NCBI GenBank assembly: GCA_019285715.1
Contig: CP079108.1
Span: 1,565,001 to 1,629,000 of the forward strand
Direction: 5' to 3'
DNA length: 64,000 nt
From: Sphingosinicellaceae bacterium
GTDB taxonomy: Bacteria > Pseudomonadota > Alphaproteobacteria > Sphingomonadales > Sphingomonadaceae
The notes under the pieces: model-generated
Database searches by the model: none
Seen by the model: only the letters and a program-made list of their open reading frames with translations
Told to the model about the DNA's origin: nothing
Shown: positions 25,663-34,973 of the stretch, in pieces
Position numbering within the stretch: position 1 is the stretch's first letter
Layout: each line of letters begins with the position of its first letter
Made by a program: the position numbers and the translations under genes

Positions 25663-26439
25663 ATGATACCATTGTCGGTGGGACAGTATACACTGGTGTA
25701 CAATGCCTTCTCGTTCACCTTAGCAACTATGGCCGCTGCATCCGTATTCCTCTGGTTCGGCCGATCACAGGTCTCGACGTCCTACAAGACAGCACTGGTA
25801 ATTTCTGGACTGGTAACGGCAATTGCCGCTTATCATTACTTCCGGATATTCAACAGTTGGGAGGATGCGTACACCCTGCGTAACGGCGTCCTGACTGCAA
25901 CCGGAGTCGCATTCAACGATGCCTATCGTTATGTCGACTGGCTGTTGACGGTGCCACTATTACTTATCGAATTGATCCTCGTCATGAAATTGCCGCAAGA
26001 CGAGACCGTCTCGCGTTCATTCCGTCTCGGACTGGCGGCCGCACTGATGATCGGTCTGGGCTACCCGGGCGAAATCGCCGGCGATAATGCTACCCGCGCC
26101 TTGTGGGGCACGCTGTCGACCATTCCGTTCATCTACATCGTGTGGTCGCTGTTCAAAGGCTTGGGTGACTCGATCAATCGGCAGCCAGAAAGCGTTCGCG
26201 GTCTGATCAAGAGTGCGCGCCTGCTGACCTTCGCATCGTGGGGGTTCTACCCCCTTGTCTACATGTTGCCCTATACCGGACTGAGTGGCGGCGCGGTCAC
26301 GACCGGGGTCCAGATCGGCTACACGTTCGCCGATATCATTTCCAAGGTCGGCCTCGGCGTTCTGGTCTATAACATCGCGGTCAGAAAATCGGCGGCCGAG
26401 CGTGACGAGCCCTTCGTCGGCAGCCGTTCTGGAGCCTAG
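25663..26439 (+). CDS. Xanthorhodopsin/proteorhodopsin-type light-driven proton pump
   Basis: 258 residues with seven membrane helices, starting at the ATG 25663 (a GTG one codon upstream is too close to the ribosome site). Key residues align with proteorhodopsin: D92, T96 and E103 in YVDWLLTVPLLLIE give the D-T-E proton-pump triad. H58 (AAYHYFR) matches the histidine partner of the proton acceptor. K228 (FADIISKVGLG) is the retinal lysine. L100 sits at the tuning position and predicts green absorption. G149 (ALWGTLST) replaces the bulky tryptophan of bacteriorhodopsin (WWAIST). That gap lets xanthorhodopsin bind an antenna carotenoid. The gene is followed directly by blh. Confidence 0.93.
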   Translation: MIPLSVGQYTLVYNAFSFTLATMAAASVFLWFGRSQVSTSYKTALVISGLVTAIAAYHYFRIFNSWEDAYTLRNGVLTATGVAFNDAYRYVDWLLTVPLLLIELILVMKLPQDETVSRSFRLGLAAALMIGLGYPGEIAGDNATRALWGTLSTIPFIYIVWSLFKGLGDSINRQPESVRGLIKSARLLTFASWGFYPLVYMLPYTGLSGGAVTTGVQIGYTFADIISKVGLGVLVYNIAVRKSAAERDEPFVGSRSGA

Positions 26440-27408
26440 ATGATCCACGCGACGGAACCCCGACGCATGGCATCACCACCAGCTGAATTGATCGAATCGA
26501 ACTTCCCGGGCGCTACCGCCGCCATCATTCTGGCCACCTCGGTCATGATGGCGGCGGCTTGTGGCGTGCCGCTGTCGGGGAGCGGTCCGCAGTTTCTGGC
26601 GTGCGTGGCAATTCTGGTCTTCGGCTTGCCCCACGGAGCGCTCGATATCGAGGTCATCCGCCGCTTGGCTTATAATACCAGCGGCACCGCCACGATCGTC
26701 GCAGTCTATTTAGGCATCGCCGTCCTGACGGCGCTGGTCTGGCTTGCTGCTCCAGTCGTCGCCTTGGCCGGGTTTGTCGTCATCGCCGTGTTTCATTTCG
26801 CTGAAGACTGGGAGGCTGTGGAATCGAAGTTCCTAGCCACCAGCATCGCCGCCGCACTGATGGCTGCGCCAACAGTGGTTCATCACGATTCAGTGGCGGC
26901 GATCTTCGTCGCGCTAACGGACGCGCCCGCCGGCGCCTATCTTGCCGATGGGCTGCTGCTTGCCGCCCCGACGCTTCTGGCAATGGCTGCAGTTGGCGTG
27001 GTCGCGATGACGAAAGGGGGTCACTATGCTGCCGCGGCAGCGGCGACGGCTAGCTTGGCCGCCTTGATTACGCTGCCTCCGGTGACCGGGTTCGCAGTGT
27101 TCTTCTGCCTTTTCCATTCGCCACGCCATTTTATCGCGGCACGCCGGGCGGCGCAGCGCTGGCGTCCGTGGCGCTGGCTGCCAATTGTGGCGCCGGTTAC
27201 CGGTGCCGCGCTGGCGATTGTCAGCGGCGTCTATGTTCTGCACGGTGGATTGACCGTGACACAACGACTGACCGCAGCGACCTTCATGGCCTTGGCGATC
27301 CTCACCGTCCCGCACATGCTGGCACCGGTAGTGCTGAAAAGACGCGCTCTGGGGCAGCGCCGGAGGTCACAGGCACTTGCTGCCCTTGGGACAAGAGCGC
27401 TGCGATAA
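26440..27408 (+). CDS. blh: Brp/Blh-family beta-carotene 15,15'-dioxygenase
   Basis: 322 residues; the ATG follows the rhodopsin stop with no gap, so the two genes form one operon. It is a polytopic membrane protein with the conserved histidine motifs FGLPHGALDIEV, AVFHFAEDWEAV, FCLFHSPRHFI and LTVPHMLAPVV, which bind the catalytic iron. The enzyme cleaves beta-carotene to two retinals and so supplies the chromophore for the neighbouring rhodopsin. Carotene biosynthesis genes are not in the window. Confidence 0.92.
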   Translation: MIHATEPRRMASPPAELIESNFPGATAAIILATSVMMAAACGVPLSGSGPQFLACVAILVFGLPHGALDIEVIRRLAYNTSGTATIVAVYLGIAVLTALVWLAAPVVALAGFVVIAVFHFAEDWEAVESKFLATSIAAALMAAPTVVHHDSVAAIFVALTDAPAGAYLADGLLLAAPTLLAMAAVGVVAMTKGGHYAAAAAATASLAALITLPPVTGFAVFFCLFHSPRHFIAARRAAQRWRPWRWLPIVAPVTGAALAIVSGVYVLHGGLTVTQRLTAATFMALAILTVPHMLAPVVLKRRALGQRRRSQALAALGTRALR

Positions 27409-27635
27409 CGAACTTATAGCGGGGGTACTGTCTTAAGGGAAAAGTACAAGGCGGTGGCCCGAGTTGACGCTGGGCCAGATAATCTGTGGCTATTTAACTC
27501 AATAGTGTAGCCTGAATGAAACAAAGGCAAAGTGCCGCACCATATCTGTTGCACTAAACCTTCTGATGAGCGTGGGTTATATCACCGAGGTCGTTGCTAT
27601 CCACATTGGTCAACGACTCTGAAAAGGGAAACATT

Positions 27636-28046
27636 ATGCACGATATCGTCGATACTGCCGTTGCTGCCGGTTCGTTTAAAACCCTGGTTGCCGCTGTCAC
27701 CGCTGCGGATCTTGGCGCGACGCTAAAGAGCGATGGCCCATTCACCGTCTTCGCGCCTTCGGATGATGCGTTCTCGAAGCTTCCCGCTGGTACGGTAGAA
27801 GAGCTTGTGAAGCCTGAGAACAAGGCGAAGCTCACTGCAATCCTCACCCTCCATGTCGTCTCTGGCAAGGTCATGGCGGCGGATATCACGGGGCCGATGT
27901 CCCCTGCTTCAGTCGGGGGTGAACACCTTCACATCACGACTGATCACGGGGTTAGCGTTAATGGCGCGCACGTCACCCAGGCGGACGTCGAGTGCACGAA
28001 CGGCGTCATTCATGTGATCGATGCCGTACTCATGCCGAAGGCGTAG
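27636..28046 (+). CDS. Fasciclin-domain protein, paralogue of 14150-14572
   Basis: 136 residues from the ATG at 27636, chosen for its AAAAGGG ribosome site. The FAS1 motifs are [20 protein letters not shown] and [18 protein letters not shown], ending [14 protein letters not shown]. It shares most residues with the gene at 14150, including [18 protein letters not shown] at the N-terminus. No signal peptide is visible. It lies 227 bp downstream of blh in the same direction with its own hairpin terminator. Confidence 0.85.
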   Translation: MHDIVDTAVAAGSFKTLVAAVTAADLGATLKSDGPFTVFAPSDDAFSKLPAGTVEELVKPENKAKLTAILTLHVVSGKVMAADITGPMSPASVGGEHLHITTDHGVSVNGAHVTQADVECTNGVIHVIDAVLMPKA

Positions 28047-28057
28047 GAACATCATCG

Positions 28058-28079
28058 GGGGCGGCCACCCGGCCGCCCC
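28058..28079 (+). terminator. 9-bp hairpin after the second fasciclin gene
   Basis: GGGGCGGCC pairs with GGCCGCCCC across a 4-nt loop, 11 bp beyond the stop codon. There is only a short AT-rich tail (ATATAAG), so it is a plausible but weak intrinsic terminator. Confidence 0.6.
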
Positions 28080-28134
28080 ATATAAGCTTGTATCTGCCGC
28101 TCATAAGCCTGCTCCAGAGTAAGCGTCAGCCGAT

Positions 28135-29700
28135 CTACGCAGCGATCGCGAGAGTGGCGGGCTTCCGCCAGTTCCAGGGCATCAACGGGTCGAGGTCAAG
28201 CTGGCTGCGGCCGCGTGCGAGCTGGTCGAGAACGTCGGCGAGCCAGGCTTCCGTGTCGATGCCGTTGAGCCGGGCGGTTTCGAGTGCGGTGTAGACGATG
28301 GCAGCGCGTTCGCCGCCCTTGTCGGAGCCGAGGAACAGGAAGTTTTTGCGCGTGACGGCGATGCCGCGGAGGGCGCGCTCGGCGGCATTGTTGTCGATGG
28401 CGAGGCGGCCGTCGACTGTGAACCGGGCAAGCGCGGCCCAGCGGCCGAGGGCATACTGCAGTGCCTTGGCCAGCTCGTTCTTTCCCGACAGGCGCCGACG
28501 CTCGGTCTCCATCCAGGTGCGCAGATCGGCGAGTAACGGCGCGGAGCGCTCGACACGGACGGCTCCGCGTCGCTCGGGCGGCAGGCCGTTGATGTCGCGC
28601 TCGATGTCATAGAGCGCGCCGATGCGGCGCAGTCCCTCGGCGGCGATCGGCGAGCTGGTCTTCTGGTGGACGTCGTAGAGCTTGCGCCGGGCATGCGCCC
28701 AGCACGCGGCATGAACGATGCGCTGTCCTTGTTGTCCCGGAGGTGCCTTCGAGCGGGTCAGCGCCTCGTAGCCGGCGTAGCCGTCGGCGTGGATATAGCC
28801 GGCAAAGTTGGTCAGGTGCTCGGCTGGCCGCTCGCCCTTGCGGTCCTGGCTGTACCGGTAGAGCGCCATGGGTGGCCGATCGCCCGCCCAGGGTCGTTCG
28901 TCGACGACATAGGTCCAGATGCGCCCGGTCTTTGTTCGCCGGTTCCCGGGTGCCAGCACGCCGATCGGGGTGTCATCGGTAAAGATCACCGGTGCGGCCA
29001 TGACGTGGCGGCCGATGGCCTCCGCGACCGGAGCCAGCCACCAGGCGGCGCGCCCGACCCAGTCGCACAGCGTCGCCCGGTCGATATCGACGCCGCCGCG
29101 CGCGATGATCCCGGCCTGGCGGTAGAGCGGCAGGCCGTCGATGTATTTACCCACGACGACATTGGCGATCAGCGCCGGACCCGGGCGGCCCTTGTCGATC
29201 GGCAGGTCGGGGGCCGGTGCCTGGATGATCGTCTCGCACGACCGGCAGCTCAGCCGCGGGCGGATATGGCGGATGACCTTCAACTGCGCCGGGATGCGTT
29301 CGAGGACCTCGGTGACGTCCTCGCCGAGCTTCGACAGGCTGGTGCCGCCGCAGCCTGGGCAGGCGTCGCCGGGATGGTGCAGGACCTCCTCGCGCGGCAG
29401 ATGCGTCGGCAACGGCCGGCGCACCGGATGCCGGCGGGTCGGCTCGCCCGACGCCGGTACAGCGACCGTGGCGACGCGTTCGGCTTCGCCCTCCTCGAGG
29501 TCCTCGAGAAGCAGCTCGAGCTGGGTGATCTCGGCGTTGAGCTTCTCCGACGACCGCCCGAAGCTCATCCGCCGCAGGACGGCCAGCTGGGCCTTGAGCT
29601 GTTCGATAATCAGCTTGGCGCCGGTCAACTCGGCGCGAGCGACCGCCAGCTCGGCCTTCAACCGGGCGACCTCGTCAGGGTCGGATACGGCGCTCGTCAC
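28135..29700 (-). CDS. tnpC: IS66 TnpC transposase (copy B)
   Basis: 521 residues, complete. N-terminal coiled coil (EVARLKAELAVARAELTGAK), zinc finger (HHPGDACPGCGGTSLSKLG ... LSCRSCE), the transposase domain with IFTDDTPIGVLAPG, IHADGYAGYEALT, HAACWAHARRKLYD and DNNAAERALRGIAVTRK, and the terminal LMPWNWRKP. The stop codon overlaps the inner edge of the terminal repeat. Confidence 0.9.
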   Translation of the reverse strand: MTSAVSDPDEVARLKAELAVARAELTGAKLIIEQLKAQLAVLRRMSFGRSSEKLNAEITQLELLLEDLEEGEAERVATVAVPASGEPTRRHPVRRPLPTHLPREEVLHHPGDACPGCGGTSLSKLGEDVTEVLERIPAQLKVIRHIRPRLSCRSCETIIQAPAPDLPIDKGRPGPALIANVVVGKYIDGLPLYRQAGIIARGGVDIDRATLCDWVGRAAWWLAPVAEAIGRHVMAAPVIFTDDTPIGVLAPGNRRTKTGRIWTYVVDERPWAGDRPPMALYRYSQDRKGERPAEHLTNFAGYIHADGYAGYEALTRSKAPPGQQGQRIVHAACWAHARRKLYDVHQKTSSPIAAEGLRRIGALYDIERDINGLPPERRGAVRVERSAPLLADLRTWMETERRRLSGKNELAKALQYALGRWAALARFTVDGRLAIDNNAAERALRGIAVTRKNFLFLGSDKGGERAAIVYTALETARLNGIDTEAWLADVLDQLARGRSQLDLDPLMPWNWRKPATLAIAA

Positions 29701-29782
29701 GGGTGGATATTACACCGTGACCAGCCCTGCTGCGACGACGATCAATGCCGATCACGCATCCGAGTCACTATGTCGCGCCGTG

Positions 29783-30130
29783 TCAGGCGGCGACTTCGGG
29801 CCGCCAGCTCCGTTCGACATTGCGCCAGTCGATGCCCTCCAGCAGCATCGACAGCTCCGCCGCCGACAGCCGCACCGAGCCGTCCTTCGCTGCCGGCCAC
29901 AGGAAGCGGCCGCGCTCGAGGCGCTTGGCGAACAGGCACATGCCCTGGCCGTCCCACCAGATCGCCTTGACCAGATCACCGCGCTTGCCCCGGAAGACGA
30001 ACAGCGCACCGTCGTGTGGATCGCGGCTGAGGACGGTCTGCACCTGCGCTGCCAGTCCGTCGAAGCCGCGCCGCATATCGGTTCGCCCGCACGCCAGATA
30101 GACGCGCATACCCGCCGGCAGCGCGATCAC
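29783..30130 (-). CDS. tnpB: IS66 TnpB (copy B)
   Basis: 115 residues with VYLACGRTDMRRGFDGLAAQ, DGALFVFRGKRGDLVKAIWW, FAKRLERGRFLWP and MLLEGIDWRNVERSW. Its start overlaps the tnpA stop by four bases. Confidence 0.9.
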   Translation of the reverse strand: MIALPAGMRVYLACGRTDMRRGFDGLAAQVQTVLSRDPHDGALFVFRGKRGDLVKAIWWDGQGMCLFAKRLERGRFLWPAAKDGSVRLSAAELSMLLEGIDWRNVERSWRPEVAA

Positions 30131-30582
30131 CGGCGAAGCGCCTCGAGCACCCGTGCCAGTGCACCGGGGTCAACGTCGCCAGCGAGGCGCAGCTTCGTGC
30201 CACCGGGCAGCTCGACCTCGATCGTACTTGCTGCGGGATGATCGGGAACCGGCAACGCCGCCGGAAGTGATCTCACGTCCGGAACCGGCAACGCCACCGC
30301 TGCAGGCTCGGCAACAACCTCGCAGCGGATAAACCCGTCGGTCGCCGCGGTCAGCAGCTGCTTGCGCCACGTGTACAGCAAGCCGGTCGAGATGCCGTAG
30401 CGACGGGCCACCGCCGTCGGCCCGGCACCCGGGGCGCGGCTCGCCTGGACGATCGCCATCTTCTGCTGAGGGTGCCAGCTGCGTCGCCGCTCCGAGCGGG
30501 GCGCCAGCGCCAAATCCTCGCTAAGAGACGTCTTAAGCGTCTCGTACGACGTCTCATCTTCACCCACGCCCGCCTCCGCCAA
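30127..30582 (-). CDS. tnpA: IS66 TnpA (copy B)
   Basis: 151 residues. The helix-turn-helix is RRRSWHPQQKMAIVQASRAP with AVARRYGISTGLLYTWRKQL. The C-terminal STIEVELPGGTKLRLAGDVD matches IS66 OrfA. The N-terminal ~25 residues are acidic and variable, so the exact start is uncertain. Confidence 0.85.
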   Translation of the reverse strand: MAEAGVGEDETSYETLKTSLSEDLALAPRSERRRSWHPQQKMAIVQASRAPGAGPTAVARRYGISTGLLYTWRKQLLTAATDGFIRCEVVAEPAAVALPVPDVRSLPAALPVPDHPAASTIEVELPGGTKLRLAGDVDPGALARVLEALRR

Positions 30583-30646
30583 TCACAGCAGCGACGACTC
30601 TCGCAACAGCGCGATCAGGACAAGGCGGGGATCGGCTGACGCTTAC

Positions 30647-31131
30647 CATCCGCGTGAGGTGGGTTTGTCCGAAAAGCCATAACCAGGGAGCGACGGGGTC
30701 ACGACATGGAAGGCGTCTTCGGCCTTGCCGCCATGAGCTTCCGGATCGGTAAGCGGCCCGATCACTTTAAGGAACTCGACCACCGACCCCGGCCACCCGT
30801 GCGTCATGATCAGCGGCAGCGCACTCTGATTCTGCGACTTAACATGCAAGAAGTGGATGCCCAGACCGTCGGTCCGCGTCCGGAACTGCGGAAAGGCATT
30901 CAGCCGCCGTTCGAGGCGATGCATATCGTACGCAGACCGCCAATACTCGGTGAGCGCCTTTATCTTCTCGACCGGGGCTCCTTGCGACCAGTCGTCGACC
31001 GTTTCCTTGTCCGGCCATCGGGTTTTAGCGAGTCTCTTCTTCAGATCACTCAGCGCACCCGTGGGAATCGACAGCTTGAAATCCGACAGCGATTCGGTTG
31101 CAGGCGGCAGAACAATCTCATTGACGTTCAA
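30647..31131 (-). pseudogene. Epoxide hydrolase N-terminal part, truncated by IS66 copy B
   Basis: About 160 residues remain of a protein normally near 380-400. The epoxide-hydrolase N-terminal (EHN) region is clear: FKLSIPTGALSDLKKRLAKT, RWPDKETVDDWSQGAP and ALTEYWRSAYDMHRLERRLN. The start of the alpha/beta-hydrolase fold follows (LPLIMTHGWPGSVVEFLKVI, the HGWPG oxyanion motif, and VTPSLPGYGFSDKP). The IS end at 30646 cuts the gene before the nucleophile elbow, so no catalytic triad is left. The frame stops within the IS at 30643. Confidence 0.85.
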
Positions 31132-31558
31132 AGGCGCGGCGTTTGAGATCGAGGCTTTCCCCGCGAACAGGCAGATGCAGCCAACCCCACACCTCCAAGC
31201 CCGGTGACAAGCAATACTCCGCGACGCGAACTTCTCTCCGACAAGTGTTCATCTCCTGGAAGTCCGGATATGATCGCTGATGTCGGATTGATTTCAGAAG
31301 GTGAAATCGGGATTTGGGGTACATGTTATCGAACCCGAACAACCGTCGTGCCATCGTTGGCGTCAAGAAACGGTCCACGTTGTGGCGTCGATGCCCAGCA
31401 TTTGTCCAGCTCTAAGAGTTAATTTCGGGATTTCAGTTCAACGCATTTCGTCGAATTTGCATGGTCAAATATTTACCTTTTATGATCGCCGCGACACAGC
31501 CCCTCAGACGCGGCCCACGCGACGCACTCCGTAGCCCTCGCCGCTGTCCAGCGCCGGC
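31132..31558. other. AT-richer intergenic region
   Basis: 427 bp between the epoxide hydrolase remnant and the stop of the large regulator. Small frames here have no family resemblance. No RNA gene or strong hairpin is seen. Confidence 0.4.
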
Positions 31559-34426
31559 TTATCCGAGTGCGGCGAGAAGAGACACTGCAGCATTGAAGTC
31601 GACGGTGTCGAAGCCTTCGGTGGATCGATCGAGGACTGTGCGCAGACGCTGGGCGCCTTGTTTCGCTTGGTTCTCTGTCCGCGCCGCGCGTGCCCATGAT
31701 ATTGCGGTCCGCAGTTCCCACGCGCGGGCGCCTTGCGACTGCGCCAGCACGAACGAGCTGTCGTAAACCTGCTCCGCCTCGTCTACGTCGCCGAGATCCA
31801 ACAGGATGTCGGCCCGAATCCGCTTCAGTTCCGCCATGCACCATGCCTCCCCGGTCCGCGCACAGACGGCAAGGGCCTCATCAACGGAGGCAAGTGCCAA
31901 CCCGGGCTGGCGGCTTGCCCGAAGGCTTTCGGCAAGCACTCCGACGAAGGCCGTGTGATAGCACACGAAGCCGGCTCGATGCAGGGTGTCGATCCCGGCT
32001 CGTAGCTGCTCGATGCCGCGTTTCGTGTCTCCGCGGCGGATGCGAATTTCGGCTTCGAAACAGTCCCCATACATGTGCCACACGTCCAATGCCTGGAGCG
32101 ACGTATGCAGACGGAGGGACGCGACGTAGCGCTCGGCAAGATCAAGATCGCCGCGCCACAGCGCAATGAAACACGCCGCATCAGAGAGCACGTGCGCGAG
32201 GGAAAGTATATGGCCTGTAGCGGCGACAAGCGCAAGATTGTTCTCGACCTCGTTCAACGCCTGATCGGCGAATCCTTTCAGCCATAACGCCCGCGCGAGC
32301 GTGACACGCGCCACGCTGCGCTGGTCATACTGGAACCTTGCGACGTCTGTTCGCCCGTTCTGCGGCTCGTACTGGATGAGCATCGCCGTTACACGACGAT
32401 GCGCCTCGTCGGGTTCCCCCAGCAACAGTTCAGACCTTGCGCGCATGCGCTCCGCGATCAAGGGATCGGCTCCCGCAGGATAGGTTTCTGCGAGTTCGGC
32501 GAAACAGCTCGCGAAGTCCATCGCTTCGCGGGCTTCCCCGCTGTTCACGCGGTCGGTCCACAGGGCCCATAAAGACCGCCCCTGATAATCGAGGTCGCCG
32601 ATCTCCTCAGCGATTGCGAGAGCAGTGCGCCACGCCGCTGCTCCGCTGGGAAAGCCCGCAACCCCACGCATCTGCGGAAAGCCAAGCCCCGCATAAAGCT
32701 GCATCCGGGCTCGCGGGTGTGGATCCGGTGATGTTTCAAGCCAGGTCAGCGCGCACTGGACCCGACCGATGCATTCGTCGACGAGCGAAAGTTGAAACCA
32801 CAGCGGGATAGCGTTCACTGTCAACGCAACCCCGATCGCGCCGTCGCCCTGCTCGGCGAAGGCCCAGTCGATCGCCGCCCGCAAATTGGCGAGCTGGCCA
32901 CCATTCTCTGTGGTCCATTCGGCCGCTGAGCGAGCAGTCCAGTTCGTGTCGGTGCCGCTCAAGAGATCGCGAAAAAAAACGGCATGGATGCGCCGCACGC
33001 GTTGGGTGTCGTCCGCATCCTGTAGCTTTTCTCCCGCATACGCACGCATCGTATCGAGCAGTCTATAGCGCGCATCGCCGCCCTGCGCGTCAGCTGTCAC
33101 CAAAGACTTTGCGACCAGGTTGAGCAAGATTTCGTCGATAGCGGCGGCCGTCAAATCGCCACCGGCGACGACACTGCGCGCCGCCTGAAGCGTAAACGGC
33201 CCGACGAAGACGCTCAGGCGCTGCAGGGCCGTCTGCTCGCCAATTGACAATATGCCGTAGCTCCAATCGATCGCGCCGCGCAGCGTCTGGTGCCGCGGGA
33301 GAGCGGTGCGACGACCCCGCGTCAGAATTTGAAAACGGTCATCGAGCGACGCCGCCAGAGCCTCGACGCTCATGCCATCGAGGCGGCCAGTAGCGAGTTC
33401 GATCGCAAGGGCAATACCGTCCAGACGGCGGCAGATGTCCGCCACCAGCGGGGCTTGTGCGTCCATAAGCCGATAACCACCAAGAACGGCGGAAGCGCGT
33501 TCGACGAACAGCTCGACCGCCGGAAAGTCGAGCGCTTCGATTGCCGTAGGCGTGATCGAATGAGGCGGCAGTTCCAGTGATTTGAGGCGGTGGACCCACT
33601 CACCCTCCGCCCTGAGCGCCTCGCGACTGGTGGCGAGGATCTTGAGGTCGGGCGCCATTCCGAGAAGCTTCTCGGCTAGGTCGGCGGCGGCATCGACAAG
33701 ATGTTCGCAACTGTCAAAAAGCAGAAGCAGACGCCGCCCGCTGACGGCCGCCACGATATCGTCTATCACGTCGCTGGACCGAACCGGTAGTCCGAGGGCG
33801 GTGGCCACGGCACCGGACACAAGCGTGGGGTCGCCGATCTGCCCCAGGTCGACAAATGCGACTTCGTGTCCGGGGTCCGCCGAAAGGCTTCGCGCGACCG
33901 CAAGCGCGACAGTAGTTTTTCCCATGCCGCCGGGCCCGACGATCGAGACGAGGCGCCGGTCCATTATCGATCGTGACACCTCGTTCACAACTTCTGTGCG
34001 CCCGATGATTTTCGTCAGCGTTGCAGGCAGCCGGGAAGCGGATCGCCTGGTCGTTACGGGCTGCGCGGTCGATGCGCTGTGGCTGCCGAGCAAGGTGACA
34101 GGCGCCACAAAGCTGTATCCACGGCCGGGAACGTTGGCGATCAGGCGCAATTCGCCCTCTCCATCGCCCAACGCCTTGCGCAATGTCGAGATGTGGACTC
34201 TGAGCGCGCTCTCCTCGACGATCGTGTCGGGCCAAACAGCGGCGATGAGGTCGTCCTTCCCCATAATTTCGCCGGCCTGCGCGACAAGCGCGATCAGGAT
34301 GTCGAGCGAGCGGCTGCCCACACGAATGTTGACGCTCCCGCGCGTTAGCAACCGCGCAGCTGGAAAGAGCTGGAAGCCTTCGAAGGCAAAGCTCTCCTGC
34401 CTCGCGGGATCGAGAAGGGAATCCAT
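31559..34426 (-). CDS. Large winged-helix / NTPase regulator with TPR-like C-terminus
   Basis: 955 residues. Residues ~12-107 are an OmpR-type DNA-binding domain (RSLDILIALVAQAGEIMGKD, ALRVHISTLRKALGDGEGEL, NVPGRGYSFVAPV). A STAND-type NTPase follows with Walker A GPGGMGKTT (164-172), Walker B RRLLLLFDSCEHLVD and an ATSREALR sensor. The last ~500 residues are helical repeats resembling TPRs. This is the AfsR/LuxR-MalT-like architecture: ligand binding to the repeats would drive NTP-dependent activation of transcription. It is divergent from the sigma factor gene region. Inducer and targets are unknown. Confidence 0.85.
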   Translation of the reverse strand: MDSLLDPARQESFAFEGFQLFPAARLLTRGSVNIRVGSRSLDILIALVAQAGEIMGKDDLIAAVWPDTIVEESALRVHISTLRKALGDGEGELRLIANVPGRGYSFVAPVTLLGSHSASTAQPVTTRRSASRLPATLTKIIGRTEVVNEVSRSIMDRRLVSIVGPGGMGKTTVALAVARSLSADPGHEVAFVDLGQIGDPTLVSGAVATALGLPVRSSDVIDDIVAAVSGRRLLLLFDSCEHLVDAAADLAEKLLGMAPDLKILATSREALRAEGEWVHRLKSLELPPHSITPTAIEALDFPAVELFVERASAVLGGYRLMDAQAPLVADICRRLDGIALAIELATGRLDGMSVEALAASLDDRFQILTRGRRTALPRHQTLRGAIDWSYGILSIGEQTALQRLSVFVGPFTLQAARSVVAGGDLTAAAIDEILLNLVAKSLVTADAQGGDARYRLLDTMRAYAGEKLQDADDTQRVRRIHAVFFRDLLSGTDTNWTARSAAEWTTENGGQLANLRAAIDWAFAEQGDGAIGVALTVNAIPLWFQLSLVDECIGRVQCALTWLETSPDPHPRARMQLYAGLGFPQMRGVAGFPSGAAAWRTALAIAEEIGDLDYQGRSLWALWTDRVNSGEAREAMDFASCFAELAETYPAGADPLIAERMRARSELLLGEPDEAHRRVTAMLIQYEPQNGRTDVARFQYDQRSVARVTLARALWLKGFADQALNEVENNLALVAATGHILSLAHVLSDAACFIALWRGDLDLAERYVASLRLHTSLQALDVWHMYGDCFEAEIRIRRGDTKRGIEQLRAGIDTLHRAGFVCYHTAFVGVLAESLRASRQPGLALASVDEALAVCARTGEAWCMAELKRIRADILLDLGDVDEAEQVYDSSFVLAQSQGARAWELRTAISWARAARTENQAKQGAQRLRTVLDRSTEGFDTVDFNAAVSLLAALG

Positions 34427-34973
34427 CTAAATCCTCCGGCCGCTTGCCGCCCTCTGGTCTACCGGAGGTGGTACGGCGAAGCCAGATCGCGGTCATGAAG
34501 AAGTGCAACACTTCTTCACAACCGATAACTGGCGGTCGTCGCTCACGAAAGCGAATGTCTCCTCCGATCCGTCATCCACTGACGCAAGGAAGGCTAAAGA
34601 GATGCCGAGTTTATGCATCGTGTCTGTGTCGACGCAGGGGCCGTTCTCTGATCCCCATCGTTTAACGGGTCCTCTAGTCAGCGTGGCTGCAAAGGTTTGG
34701 AGCGCATCGTCGTTCCGTTTCCAGCGCTCACTGACAGAAGCGGTGAACGCCAGCGGCCGGGGCCAGAACCTCGTACGCTCAAGGCTTTCGGGTCGGACAA
34801 GTTTCCGGAAAATCGAGCGGCCGCGCAGGTCTGATCGCGATAACGGTATCGCCGAAGCGTCAGCACCCCAACAGGCCCAGGAGGCCGCTGCGCACGCATC
34901 CGGCCAAGCCTCCGAACGACTCCCCCTGATGCTCGCAAGCGCTCAGGTCCCGTCTGTGGCGGGCGTGACCGCG

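Larger units (their letters stand above)
28119..30646 (-). mobile_element. IS66-family element, copy B
   Basis: 2528 bp. Perfect 17-bp terminal inverted repeats: GTAAGCGTCAGCCGATC at 28119-28135 and its complement at 30630-30646. The genes tnpA, tnpB and tnpC are all intact on the minus strand. The flanking octamers (GCTCCAGA and CATCCGCG) do not match, and the right flank is a truncated epoxide hydrolase whose remainder is absent on the left. A deletion has therefore followed insertion. It is a close relative of copy C. Confidence 0.88.

Noticed and set aside
28666-29970. A 434-codon plus-strand frame, with a similar one at 29141-30241
   Set aside because: Antisense to IS66 tnpC/tnpB of copy B; composition artefacts.
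34503-34973. N-terminal extension of the sigma factor
   Set aside because: The frame is open but contains no sigma-factor residues; normal ECF proteins start near the ATG at 34974.
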